Assembly: GCA_030544215.1 (NCBI GenBank)
Contig: JARZZO010000011.1
Coordinates: 9,410,001-9,474,000, forward strand
Reading direction: 5' to 3'
Source: Zantedeschia hybrid cultivar
Taxonomy: Eukaryota; Streptophyta; Magnoliopsida; Alismatales; Araceae
DNA length: 64,000 nt
Under the pieces are notes generated by a model, which was not told where the DNA came from, did no database searches, and was given only the letters and a program-made list of their open reading frames with translations. Shown here piece after piece: positions 33,615-45,030 of this stretch (position 1 is its first letter; every line of letters starts with the position of its first letter). The position numbers and the translations under genes are program-made.

Positions 33615-34380
33615 GTTAAAGAGTCGATCAGTATGGTACAAAGACCAGTGGAATCAGAAAATTTATAAACTCAAATTTCTTTGTTAGTCTGAATGATTAA
33701 CTTCAAACCCATTACTGCACACACTGACACGTTTGATTCGTGAGTAACAAGAGATGCCAAGTCCTGAAGAATATCAAAAGCTTGACTAAGAGTATAAAGT
33801 ACAAATCATTCCTTTTAAAGTAAAATTCTGTTTTACACTCGGCCCATGATGTCGGAACGAGACTTAAAATAGACTACCAAGAATACCCGCCATCTTAGTA
33901 GGAGGCCGTCATAAAAAAATGGGGGAGATCCGTTCCAAAGCAAAGCAAAAAAAGAAAAAAATAAAAAAGCAAGGCAAAAAGCCAAATTCAAATCAAAAGG
34001 CCATTACACTACAAACGTTACATCAAGGCCATGAAATGAAACAAAAGGGAACGCAAGGTCGATAAATACCCCGGAAAGAAAATGACCGAACCCCAACAGA
34101 TATTAGGGTTGGAAAGGGACATCTTTTTAAGTCTCCGGAACCTTCTTATGGGCTTTCTAAATCTATTCTTCTTTTCTTTCTAAAGAGGTGTACTTCAAGC
34201 TTAAAGAATGGCTTAGATTGACTAAGGGTCAAATCATCAAATGGGATCACGAATGGAAACACAAGTTCAAACACGATGGGTTTTAAGTTAAGTTGTTAAA
34301 GAACAATTTGGAAATTAAGTTAATAAATGAATATGATCTTTTGATCTAAGTACCATACTGGTCTTTTAGTCAAAAAAAAA
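33615..34380 (+). other. Untranslated tail after pol, with polypurine-like run
   Basis: No ORF of note. aaaaaaatgggggagatcc at 33915-33933 looks like a canonical polypurine tract but lies 2.2 kb before the 3' LTR, so it may be a relic of a former LTR junction or a second plus-strand primer. Confidence 0.45.
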
Positions 34381-34690
34381 AGGTCAAAAAAAAATGTATA
34401 TGTCAAAATTCAAAAAAAATGTATATGTCAAAATTCAAAAAAAAATGTATATGTCAAAATTCAAAAAAAATGTATATGTCAAAATTCAAAAAAAAAATAC
34501 ATAGTCAAAAATTCAAAAAAAAATGCATATGTCAAAATTCAAAAAAAAATTGCATAGTCAAAATTCAAAAAAAAAAAGAAGTACATATTTCAAAAATTCA
34601 AAAAAAATGTACATTTTTCAAAAATCTAAAAAAAAAGAATACATATTTCAAAACCCAAACAAAAATGAATATTTCAAAACCATAAAAAAT
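34381..34690 (+). repeat. A-rich minisatellite in the retrotransposon tail
   Basis: About a dozen imperfect copies of a 22-26 nt unit of the form atgtatatgtcaaaattc followed by an A run. Short frames through it are repeat artefacts. Confidence 0.8.
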
Positions 34691-36103
34691 ATTTCAATTA
34701 GCATTTGCTTGTGGCATTTAGTGTGTTTCATTCATTTTATTTTCGGTGAGCATACGTTTGCTTGTATGTTGCATTTTGCTTAAGTCTGATTATTCTTATT
34801 ACCTTTGTTAATAAAGGCTATGCCCCTTGACTATTTATTCAAGGAAAAGATTGATCGACCATTTATTCGGTCAGGCAAGGGGCTAAGCCTAAACAGATAC
34901 TTAACTTGTTTGTTCAAGTCATATACAGGACACAAGGCATTGATAGAGTTGGAATTCGAATAGAGGACAGCCAGAAACCTGTTTCTGTGAGTGAAAGGCG
35001 TCGAGTATAAGAGACGCGTTTTAACTTTAAAAGGCGTCTGCTCGACACGACGCGTTTTAGCTCTTTATATGATTTATCCGAAATTCCATGTTTTGATGCT
35101 TTAAATTGAATATTTGTTTGGAATTACTAACAATTTTGATTGTAGAAAATTCAAGAAAGCCTGAGCAAAGCTGGAAATGTCAAGAATATCCCACTGTGGA
35201 AGTCAGGAAGTCTCAACCGTGGCTAAAAAGACGGTTATTTCTATCCTTGTATTATTTCATGTAAATAATTTGCATTACTATATGTTAAATATTTATTAGA
35301 TTATATCAAGGACCTTGTGGTTTTGATGAAACTGGAATTTGAGTTCCCCTTCAAAAAAAAAAAAAACAGTGATAATTCCAGAGGATTCTTAATCGCATGG
35401 ATAGGCCGTTAGATTGTTAATTAGTGGGGACGATGGTTCCACTTTTGTGAAACGGTGCGTGGATAAACGAGCTTCGGCTTAGCACTGAATTACAAGAATT
35501 GGTATCTTGACTCATTAATAACAATTTAACAATATTATCCTTGATTAATTTATATTTTATTTGACTTTATATTTTTCTTTTAGCCCAGCATGCATCATGT
35601 AGGACTTTGAAATCAGTGTGAAATAAGAATTAATTATTGATTAAGTTTCAGACCATTAAATCAAATAATCTTAACATGATATGAAATATTCCATTCCGAA
35701 TTGAGTATCTTGATTATCTTTGAGGTTCGCTTGAAGATATCCTTGGAATTCTATCCTTGATTGGATTCTTTATCCGATTTTCTTGTTTTCTTTTAAGATC
35801 CATCATGGCTGTAGCACGTCCACATTGGCTGGCAAACGCTCCCCATGATGAAACCTACAGTGTCTACGACCTGAGGTACTTCCCACTCCGAGGAGGTTGA
35901 TCGACTTTATTTTATTTCCTTGTCTACCTCATCCAGACAGGATTAATTTCGTTGATTTCCTTGAGCTATCTTCCTTGATAATTTTGAGAAAAATTCCAGT
36001 CATGTGATGTTAAGAGCGTGTCTCATCACACCTTGGCATCACCTTTTCAGTACATTCCATTCCATTTCACTCCCTTGCAAAGACGATGCCAAGGTGAGGC
36101 AGC
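34691..36103 (+). other. Retrotransposon 3' untranslated region
   Basis: No ORF. It contains two GCGTC...GACGCGTTTTA units (34992-35023 and 35029-35060) set 37 bp apart. The purine-rich aaggtgaggcag at 36091-36102, directly before the 3' LTR, is the best polypurine tract candidate by position. Confidence 0.6.
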
Positions 36104-37425
36104 TGTAGACACGCTAATTTTTGACATCATTTCGAGTAAATTTCATATCATATAGTAATGCCTCAGAATGGTCTGATAATTAATCATTAATTAATTTTTA
36201 TTAACTTTTTTAGTGTCGGGTTTAACAGATGTGTTTAAGTTAATCAATTGAATTGATTTTAATTCAAATTTGAGTTAAAATATGAAGAATTCTAAAAGAC
36301 GTCGACCAACGTAGACGCGATTTAGAGTTTATTCCTGTTTTAACGATTAAATTTGAATTTTAATTAATTGATTTATTAACTAAAAGGCGTCTGGGAATGT
36401 CGACGCGTTTTAAGTTTCCTAAGTGATTTTAACTTCCCCTCCGGATGTTTATCCTTATCTTAATTAGGCTAAAAGACGTCTACACAGGTGGACGCGTTTT
36501 ACCTTATAAAGATAAAGATAAGTTTTCCCGGATATTTATCCTTATCTTAATTAATCTGAAAGGCGTCAGCCAATGTGGACGCGTTTTAGATAATTACAGA
36601 TAAAGATGAATTAATCAGTATTTATCTGTCGGTTAAGATGGATAAATTCGGAGTTTTTCAATGTTAATCTCGAACGCAAGAAATGCCTATAAATACCCTG
36701 CATGTTGAAGACAACAAAAAAAGAGGAGAACAGAATTAAGTTGAGTTGAGCCATAGTATTATAGCGATTTGAAGATCGAAGCAACAACGTCGTAACGCCG
36801 GAGCGCTGCCATTTCCAGAAGTCGGCGTCCTTTCAAGATCTTCATTCTTTCAAGAGCTTCAACCGATTGGGCATAAGTTTTTCATTACTGCATTCATTTC
36901 ATTAGTTTTATTTTTTTTCATATTCACTTCATGCAAACACACACCACATCATAATCTTTCAAAAACCTACTTGATTTAAGGGGTTTCAAAGCCATTAAAA
37001 AAGTGAGTTTGCTGTTTTAAATATGCTTAAAACCATGATTAGTTCAGATACTACTTCTATTTAGATTCTCATCATTAGTTCTTCATTTTTTTGTTTTTTC
37101 TCTATCTCTGCTGCACTCAACAACAACAAGAGATCAAAAGGGGAAATCAAGTACAACTTCTGGACGATCCTCAACCTCAAATTCAACAGCAAGAACAAAA
37201 AAAAAACAAAGAAAGGGTTCTCTTTCTTCAGCCGGCTGAGGAAGGGGAACCAAGGACTCAATCTTCCGCATTTTGAAAGGTAGGCGATCATACTCTCTTT
37301 TGAAACTTTTAAGTTAAAAGTTTCTGGCGATCACTGCACTTTAGTTGCTATTTTTAATAGGTTAGTTTACACCTAAACAACATAGATATTTCATATTAAT
37401 CACACGGTCATTCTAAGCACCTACA
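36104..37425 (+). repeat. 3' LTR (1322 bp)
   Basis: Same as the 5' LTR except 37064 and 37218. U3 motif units lie at 36294, 36382, 36471 and 36558; TATA box at 36689-36696. Confidence 0.95.
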
Positions 37426-37430
37426 TTGAG
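37426..37430. repeat. Target site duplication, right (ttgag)
   Basis: Matches 22839-22843. Confidence 0.9.
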
Positions 37431-39330
37431 GACCCACCACATTTCGAGATATACATGGGATGGAGGATGGTAAGCGTATTTCTGTGCAACTTAATGAACT
37501 TGGACAACCAATCGGTGAGGGAGGGAACTCGTTACGATTGTTCTTAAGAACAATTGCAAGAACGACTGATAAGTTGCCTATTGACATAGAGAATTGGATG
37601 GTAATGCCAAAAAATAATAAAGATGATGTGTGGGATTACATTAAGGTGATAATTTCATGTGGATTTATTTCATTTTTAAATTTGTTATACTTTCCCTAAC
37701 CTTTCTATGTTTTGTGTAGAGAAAATATGACATACCTGAATATGTAAGAGAATGGATAATGAAAGATTTGGACCAAAAATGGAGATCATGGAAATAAGAG
37801 TTGAGAAACAAATACTTCAATCATAATTTAAAAGCAAGTCAACAAAAAATTCCAGATGATTCACGTGTTAATGAAGAACAGTAGAGAAGGGTGGTGGCTA
37901 TATGGTGTACGCCAAAATGGAAGGTAATCTTCAACTATAACTGCATCTTCTAAGATTGTTGTTTCTATTCAATTTTTATTAATTTAAATTTAAATGTTGG
38001 GTTATCTTGTAGAGGTATAACGAGATCAATAAAGAAAACAAAAAGAAGCATACGTTCTTTCATTGTGCTGGTACAAAGAGTTTTGCTGACATAAATGAAG
38101 AAGAGGTTAAGTTGTAAACTCTACATAGATATGTTTAACTTTTTTAATTCACTATAATTTATATCAAAAATTGAGTTGATTCTTATTAATCTTATTTTCA
38201 TTTTGTTATAGTTTGAAAAATATGGAGTTAAATTAGATCATTGGGACTTATTTATTAAGACCCGCATAAAAAAGAATGGAAAACCAGTTAATGAAGACTG
38301 TGCCGCTATGATTGTATGGCATTTAAGTTGTTTAATATGGCATTTCTTTAATTACAGTTCATAGTCCTTGAATTTCAAAAGTGATAATTTAGTGCTCACT
38401 ATAGGAAAAACTTCAAGACCAAAAGTCAACACAGGCGTCAACCTCATCTAATCTCTCGATTGCCACAGTTGATGATGTATTTACGCAAGTATTTGGCAAA
38501 GATCGGGCAGGACGCATACGTGGAGTTGGCACCGGTCCAACACCAAAGACTTTGTGGGGTGGATCATCCCAGTAAGCATAAGATAATTTTCAGTTGACTA
38601 AAATGGTCAAAGAATTGACGCAAAAAATTAATAAAGTTGAATCACTTGTAGTTCATATAATTTTCATTTCTTGTTGTAATGAGAAATTTTTTTGTTAAGA
38701 TGAAATACTAGAGAATGTGTGCAGTCATTACTATGAATGCAACTTTTTTACTATCACTAGACATTTGATATATATTTTTTTATTGGAAATTAGTTTGATC
38801 AAATCATTTAACATGGACAAAATTTTGGGGAGAACAATCTAAATTTATCAAGATGTATCCAGTCATCTGCAAGTGTGTTGACAACCAATGATATGCAGGT
38901 ATATTGATTATCTTTTGACAAAATTAAATACTAATAGAAAATAATACTTTGTTCATTCGTATTTTTATTTATTTTTTAATTTTACACATATTCAAAGAAA
39001 ATGAGTCAAATTATTGGATATGGGAGGAGAAGAAGTTGGAAATGGTATAGTTATAAGTGAGGAAAAAGATAAAGTTGTGATGGGAAAAGTTTTAGGTGAT
39101 ACTTTCTGTGAGGTATCTGTTCTTTTAGCAGTCAAACCAGATACACCATTGTTTGTCAAGGATGCAGAAAGAATAAATATGAGAGATGCTGTAGGTAGTC
39201 ACATTGTTTGGTTTAAAGACTATGTAAGATTCTTCTTTTATTTAAATTTTTAGATGTAATTATTTATTTAGACTTTGAAAATAATCTTGTGAAATTTTTT
39301 TTTCTTACAGGTTCAACCTTATATGATGTA
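37431..39330 (+). pseudogene. CACTA Transposase_24 plus DUF8039-like accessory gene, decayed
   Basis: Exon-like blocks: 37450-37645 (GKRISVQLNELGQPIGEGG, FLRTIARTTDKLP), 37719-37924 (EYVREWIMKDLDQKWRSWK), 38013-38105 (GTKSFADINEEE), 38213-38315 (DLFIKTRIKKNGKPVNEDC), 38405-38575 (VFGKDRAGRIRGVGTGPTP) and 39014-39335 (GEEVGNGIVISEEKD to GSHIVWFKDYV), the last resembling the DUF8039 module of plant transposon proteins. Domain order matches the gene at 329-2028 in the first CACTA. Breaks include in-frame stops after WRSWK (37796-37798) and after NEEQ (37882-37884). The start of the gene is interrupted by the gypsy insertion. Confidence 0.75.
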
Positions 39331-39719
39331 ATTCGGATGAAGGATATATCAACTTTATAGTCTTATAGTTTATGGATATTTTTTTTATTGTACTTTTGAA
39401 AAAGGGATGGACTATGTAATTGATAGATAGATGTAAATTTTCTTCCCGTAACAATTTCGTTTGATGTTGTGATGCGTTTCTAAACTTTACAGGTGGAATA
39501 TATTGACACAAGTATATATTGTGTTATACGAAAGAATTTATTCAATATGTGATATAATGTGTGCACGTGATAGAAATGTGTTACGCGTACATTATACGTG
39601 AAATGTAGAATGAGTGCATGATTCCGTTACAGAGAATTAATATATTTCCTTTTATGTGAAATGGCATAAATAAAAAAGATATAAATTGTTAGGTATTGTT
39701 CGATAAATTATATTCCAAC

Positions 39720-40044
39720 GGTTTGACCAACAAATACTTACGATTTTTTGAGTAAGTACAGATGGTAAGATGTTTTTCAAAATATTATATGTTAACAGTT
39801 TGGTTTGCGTATGTTTACGGTGTTTTCCGTAAGTATAGATCAATATGTAATTACGGTTACTAAACCGACAGTATAGATTTTGTCAACTTACGGTTGCATA
39901 ACCGTAGGTATAGACTATAGGAACAGTTGCTACACGTACGGTTGGTGGCCGTAAGGAGTTTCGTAAGTAAAGATATTTACTAACAGTTTTTGGTACACAA
40001 CTTACGGTTATCTGCCGTAAGTATATATCAAATTTGTTGCAGTG
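39720..40044 (+). repeat. CACTA right terminus and subterminal motif array
   Basis: Repeated ACTTACGGTT, CCGTAAGTATAGA and related forms at about 39738, 39818-39840, 39852, 39890-39910, 39935-39965 and 40005-40025, ending in the terminal repeat tttgttgcagtg. Several are inverted pairs able to form short hairpins. Confidence 0.75.
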
Positions 40045-40290
40045 ATAGGAGACGATCAGGCATGGAGTGGACGTGCTTGTGTAGGAACTTGTTCTCGTGT
40101 GTCCACCGGTGCCGGAACTACGCCCGGGCACGGATGGTCAGCATTAATGCCACCGCCAGCTGCCCTGAGATCAGCCGCAGCAGAGACGGCGGTGACGTTG
40201 TGACCCCAGCACTGCCATCTCCCTTTCCTCCTTTGCCCTGCGTAAACTGTTTACGGTCGGGTGTGCATGGGAAGGAGAGGCTAGCTACAA
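40045..40290 (-). pseudogene. SBH: SBH copy A, 5' side (exon 2 start and intron)
   Basis: It continues the gene split by the CACTA element. On the minus strand it encodes KHVHSMPD, then the upstream intron, whose sequence also aligns with the copy B intron (for example ctccctttcctcctttgccc near 40221 versus ctccttttcctcctcttct). Exon 2 begins after an AG corresponding to that of copy B, and mutated codons (a TAG where copy B has the H-box region) show decay. Homology to copy B ends near 40290, so exon 1 is missing. Confidence 0.75.
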
Positions 40291-42374
40291 AGCTCGTTAA
40301 CTGGTGAAAAACATCGCAGGTGGCACAGCATAGTAGACTTGGCTCGACTTTAGATTAATTTGGAGATTGTGAAATTATGTTGAAATAAGAGACATTTTAG
40401 TTTGAAACTTTTTTTTAACTTACATCAAAATAAGGTGAAATAAGCAGTCCTATCTACTTTAATCGAATGACTTATTCTATTTGTTCCCAAAATAACTCAC
40501 TCTTTACTGGATCCATGCGACATAAGAGATTCTGCTGTCAAATTAGATTTAATAAGTCAAACTTATTCGCACCCAATTCCGTTATTCAAAGTGGCCCTTT
40601 TTAAGTCTATCACCTCTTTCTTTTGGACCTAATTAGCCTTTTTTTCCACAGCTAAGCGACATTAACTTGAACAACATATATAGTTTGAATCAGTACTCTT
40701 TTTCTTGGTTTGATCTTAATTTCCAAGAAAAGAAAAAGGCTATTATGTTCGGTTCGTTTCATGCTCGTTCTAAAAAGGGTGGCAGATTCTTACCTCAAAT
40801 CTGTCCTCAAGTGTCCTCCTGCTTATGTGACACTTGGATTGATGCCCTGGTAAAACTTATTGGGCGGTTGTTTGAGAGCAGGAATTGGATAGAGAGCTCT
40901 TAAAACAGTTAAAGCTAATTAACAGTGAAGCTCTAACCCCAAATTTATTCAGAACACAACAATGATAACGATTAATTAAGTTAAAGCTCTCATTTGAAAG
41001 GTGACGATCATTCGTTAGTGTTCATTAATGTTGGTGTTCTCTCGGCACAAGGACATGCGAAACATCTGCGGCGTTAATATGTTACATTATATTATTAATA
41101 TGGGAAAGGATAGAATGCACCCGGGCCACATCTAAGTTAGATGGATTTTTTTTTTCATTATTAAAAAATATAATTTTTTAATAAATTTTAAAATTTTTAA
41201 ATATATTTTTTAAGGTCATCACGTTTTTAGAACTTTAATTTTTACTATCTAATATTGACGATCAACTGGAGTCATTCGATTGGATATGTATAAAAAATCA
41301 ACATTTAAAAATATAAATAATAATAAAAAATAGAAAATTTATCATATAATCTTTAGAGTTAATCCTATCCCTTGAAATTTTTAATTTTGATCCTCAAATA
41401 ATGATGTATTTGATTAGATGACCATAGTTAAATTTTCGATCCAACGATAAAAATTAAGTCTAAAGGAGTGAAAAATAATCTGTATAGAGATATTTAAAAT
41501 TTTTAAAATTTTTAACAATTTGTATTTTTTAAAATCAAGAAAAATATTTCATGGTGAAACACATTTAAATTAGATGTATCCGAGAGCGCGTTGTATCTGC
41601 CCCCTGTTATTATCTACTTATTAGTGCCTTACTGTAATCTGTTCTTTTTCATTCTTATGTAAGCTTATAGTTACCAGTCTGCTGTGGTAATTTAAGTTCC
41701 AGAGTTACCTCTCAGATATTAGTGAATGACTTTGATTTGATCGATCAAGAAAACGTCCTTTTAAGTAGGGACGCCATGTAAATTAACAACGTGCCTTTCT
41801 ATAGCGGCAGTGATCAGTATTTTATCTACCACAAATTGTGAAGGATGAAAAATATTGTGAGAATCAGGTGCAACTTTGCCATCATTCTTACAGTACTTGT
41901 CGATATAATATTTTTTTAAGAACTCACATCTCCTACGGGCCCTCGGCAGACCGTAGGCAATCAGTAAAGAGGAGGAGGGGGGGGATGTTCTAGACTACGG
42001 TCTGTCTATGATCTTTGTGAGTAGGAGCAAACTAAAAAGTTCAGATAATGAAAGACCCGTAAAGCAAAAAGCTTTCCACAACGTTGTCTAATGAAGATAC
42101 TCTTTTTAGTTATTAGAAAAGTTTTGAGTTCAGCCATAAAAATGACAAACGTTTTAGTCTTACATCGGATGTTATAAAAATAAACACGTATTTATAAACA
42201 GAGCGCAATCATTCTTTCCAACAAGAGTCTTTTTTGAAGGACAAAATTCCACCTTTACTATGAAGACAATGCTTTGGAAAAGACATGCAAATTTTCACGC
42301 ATCCACAAGTTCAAATCATTGGACTCATGAAAACATTTAGATTTTTTGTATATATATCCTTCAAAAATAATATT
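40291..42374. other. Spacer, AT rich; one weak foldback at about 41105-41590
   Basis: No gene. gaatgcacccgggccacatctaagttagatgg near 41115-41146 is an imperfect inverted match to the sequence at 41555-41590 (acatttaaattagatgtatccgag), with AT-rich DNA between them, suggesting an old foldback. A second, GC-richer palindromic patch lies at 41930-42010. Confidence 0.35.
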
Positions 42375-42608
42375 TAACCACATGAAGTAGAAAAATTAAA
42401 CTGTTAAGTTTTCAAGATAGGGAGTAGAGCAGGCATATTATTACTTCTATATTTATTCCTATCTCCTCTATATTATACTATTCTAACGTGTATATAACCA
42501 CATGAAGTAGAAAAATTAAGCTGTTAAGTTTTCAAGATAGGGAGTAGAGCAGGCATATTATTACTTCTATATTTATTCCTATTTACTCTATATTATACTA
42601 TTCTAACG
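42375..42608. repeat. Tandem duplication, 120-bp unit
   Basis: 42375-42494 is repeated at 42495-42608 with only a few differences (for example aaattaaactg versus aaattaagctg), so the duplication is recent. Confidence 0.9.
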
Positions 42609-42885
42609 AGTCCCCACACGTGTGGACAAGTTATAGACTAAAGTAAGTCGCTCAAGAATTAAAACTATAAGCTTAGTTATAATTAGGTTGAAATTATATC
42701 ATTTAACTCAAAGTTTTAGGCTAGCTTTTAAGATAGATAGGTAGAATAACAAGTCATATTCACATTGTACTTATAATTGTCTTGACATAGTACAAAATAA
42801 AATAAACTTTTTTTTGTCAATAAAAAGCAGCCTCCATTACTTAGTAGAGAAGAGAAATGTACACACAGCATGGGAGGTGAATGGA

Positions 42886-43066
42886 TGAACCGAGATCCTC
42901 TACGGTCCTCGTTAGACCGTAGAAGATCAGTACACACCGGAAGAAGAGGAAAAAAAAAAAACCCAAAAAACACCTTGTCCGGGCCCTCTAAATTCACTTC
43001 CGCCTTCCTCCCCCAGTGTGTACTGATCCTCTACGGTCCAACGAGGACCGTACAGGATCCGAACTC
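42886..43066. mobile_element. Foldback MITE with 9-bp target duplication
   Basis: The arms gatcctctacggtcctcgtt (from about 42893) and their inverted counterpart ending near 43060 are strongly complementary over about 50 bp. gtgaatgga occurs at 42877-42885 and 43067-43075. A 9-bp duplication points to Mutator-like transposition. Confidence 0.75.
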
Positions 43067-43075
43067 GTGAATGGA

Positions 43076-44710
43076 CACCATAAGGAGAAGAGAGGGGAAG
43101 TACATAGCTTGTCACATGGGCATGGAGATATAGGGGCACATATATAGACACGACAGGTAAAGGAGACAAAACAGGGGGCATTGATAAAACACAGAAGTTA
43201 AAAACAACTGAACAAGGATTCCATCGGGCTCAGGTGACGCGCTGAGATGAACAATCGATCACTATGGAGATAACAGCGAGGATAGCTGGGAAGAGGCTAC
43301 AAGCATCTAATACGCAACTGAGACGGGGTAGTAGCTCAGAGATGTGTGCTGCTAGATGCCACATGAAATAAGCCTAGATCACGAGCAACACCAAACATCT
43401 CCAGGATCTGGAGCCGGATCGGCAATGGGTCGATGAAAACACTACAAGAGCGTTGGAAACTCTACTACACTCCAGAACCCAGAGAAATCTGACACGAATA
43501 GGAAAACAAACCACAAGGAGCAGAGAGGCTACAGGAGTAGAGGTTAAAGATGGGAGCAAAAAGGATAGAAGCACTAATACACGTAGCCCAGAGGACGCCG
43601 AGATTGCACAGGGATGTGGAAGAGGAGAGTCGATACCACAAAATAAGAATGGAGGAAAAGCAGGAGTAGAAGGAAAGGTGGGCGATGTTGGTGGGAAACA
43701 AAAGGAACGAAGGGCATTGGGATGGAGAGGGGCTTCGGATGGAAGTTAGGAGAACGACAAAGGTGACGAAGGGTGTCAAAGACAAGGAGGACAGCAAATT
43801 GGGGTAAGTCGGCCATGAGGACCTGAGGGGAGGAGGGGGAGACGACTGACTAACAAAATAAATTCCTTAAGGGAAAGAGAAGAAACTGGAAGCAAGGAAG
43901 GATGATGATGGAGGCCATAGGTAGAACGGAAGGGGAGAGTAAGAAGGAGGGAGATCTGTGCCAAGGAGAAGAGAAAGAAAGAAAGAGGAAGGATGAAAAC
44001 ATAGGCAGATCGACAGATTCGGGGGTTCGATGATAAGAAGAAGAAAAAGAAAAGAAGAGAGAGAAAGGAAGGGATTGAGATCACTTGGATTGCTTTTCTC
44101 AGGCCTTTAAATCTCATTGGTGGGAAAAGTGTATTTATTTATGGAGAAAAATTCATTCTATTAATGAGTTGTTTTTTCCCACTAATGATATTTAAAGCTT
44201 AGGGAAAAAGATCCAAAAAAGAGGTCTGGATGATCTCAATCTAAAAGGAAAGAGGAGAAAACAATGGAAAGAAATTCACTCGGGGTGGAGAGTGGGGGAA
44301 GTTCCCGGAGAAAACTTCCCCCACCCAAATGAGCCTGTCAGTGGCGAATGAGACTGCCGGAGGGCCGACGTAGGCATCTGCCCAAAGACGGATCCAACAT
44401 AGATCCAGTGGGAGTTCTGTGACCCCACTGGATTATAGGATTCTCTTATAGGGAACATAGATTAAGAGCCCACTGGCCTCATTGGATCGACTCAATAATC
44501 CCACTGACCCGTTCAACTCAGTCACCTCCCCCCCCCCCCCCCCCCCCCTTCTCCAATTTGGCCCATAGTGTCTAATTCAGGTGACAAAATTTCTGCATCT
44601 TCCATTGCTTCAGTTGGAAGTGATGGTTCCGACCGGTAATTAGACCCCACTGAAAATTGGCTTTCACTAGAAGAGTCCACTTGGACAGAAGTCCAACGGG
44701 GGGGGGAAGT
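43076..44710. other. AG-rich spacer, no gene recognised
   Basis: Mostly purine rich on the plus strand. Open frames are low-complexity (Ser/Leu/Phe-rich on the minus strand). A C homopolymer of more than 20 nt lies at about 44527-44549, and a G run at about 44696-44706. Confidence 0.45.
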
Positions 44711-45030
44711 CCCTTACATGACTTAAAAATTTTATAAATATTTGGGCCCTCTCCCACTCTGCATTGCTGGACTCTTGTCCAACAGTGGACTGAGGAGATC
44801 TCTTCTGGTACCCGCCGCCCTCCCGCTTCTCAACACAGCAAGGCTTGTACGTCCCATGTGGGGGGGGCGGGGGGGGGGGGTCCCTAACATGACTTAAAAG
44901 TTTTATAAATACTTAGATCCTCTCTCACTCTGCACTGCTGGACTCTTGTCCAACAGTGTACTGAGGAGATCTCTTCTCGTACCCGCCGCCCTACCGCTTC
45001 TCAACACAGCGAGGCTTGTACGTCCCAAGG
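44711..45030 (-). repeat. Tandem duplication of the SBH 3' end
   Basis: 44711-44856 repeats 44883-45029, including ggactcttgtccaacagtg and the last SBH codons (the cttctcaacacag...ggcttgtacgtccca segment). The distal copy is cut off by a G-rich tract (44861-44880). It adds a detached copy of about the last dozen codons plus 3' UTR downstream of the gene. Confidence 0.8.

Larger units (their letters stand above)
22844..37425 (+). mobile_element. Complete Ty3/gypsy retrotransposon, Tat-type, 14.6 kb
   Basis: Two 1322-bp LTRs (22844-24165 and 36104-37425) begin TGTAGACACGC and end GCACCTACA. The 5-bp target duplication ttgag flanks it at 22839-22843 and 37426-37430. Between the LTRs lie a primer binding site candidate, gag-pro, an overlapping pol frame and a 2.5-kb untranslated tail. 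In pol, an additional archaeal-type RNase H between the RT-RNase H and integrase marks the Tat lineage. Line-by-line comparison of the LTRs showed two differences (23804 A versus 37064 G; 23958 C versus 37218 T). Both main frames are open, so the element may be autonomous. Confidence 0.95.
18485..40044 (+). mobile_element. CACTA transposon interrupted by a gypsy retrotransposon
   Basis: The left end is CACTACAACAAAGTTG at 18485. The right end at 40044 reads CACTGCAACAAATTTG in reverse complement. Both ends carry arrays of CCGTAAGTA/TACTTACGG subterminal motifs (18510-18665 and 39740-40030), which ties them to one element. It sits in SBH copy A: joining the flanks with one ata removed gives an uninterrupted alignment to copy B. 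ata occurs at 18479-18481 and 40045-40047, the first separated from CACTA by three extra bases (tat). Without the gypsy insertion and its target duplication the element is about 7.0 kb. The transposase genes are eroded, so it is non-autonomous today. Confidence 0.85.

Noticed and set aside
34419..34783. Lys-rich 86-88 aa frames
   Set aside because: Translation of the A-rich minisatellite in the retrotransposon tail.
43374..44117. Ser/Leu/Phe-rich minus-strand frames as a membrane protein gene
   Set aside because: Several short overlapping frames from a purine-rich strand; no start/splice structure or family match.
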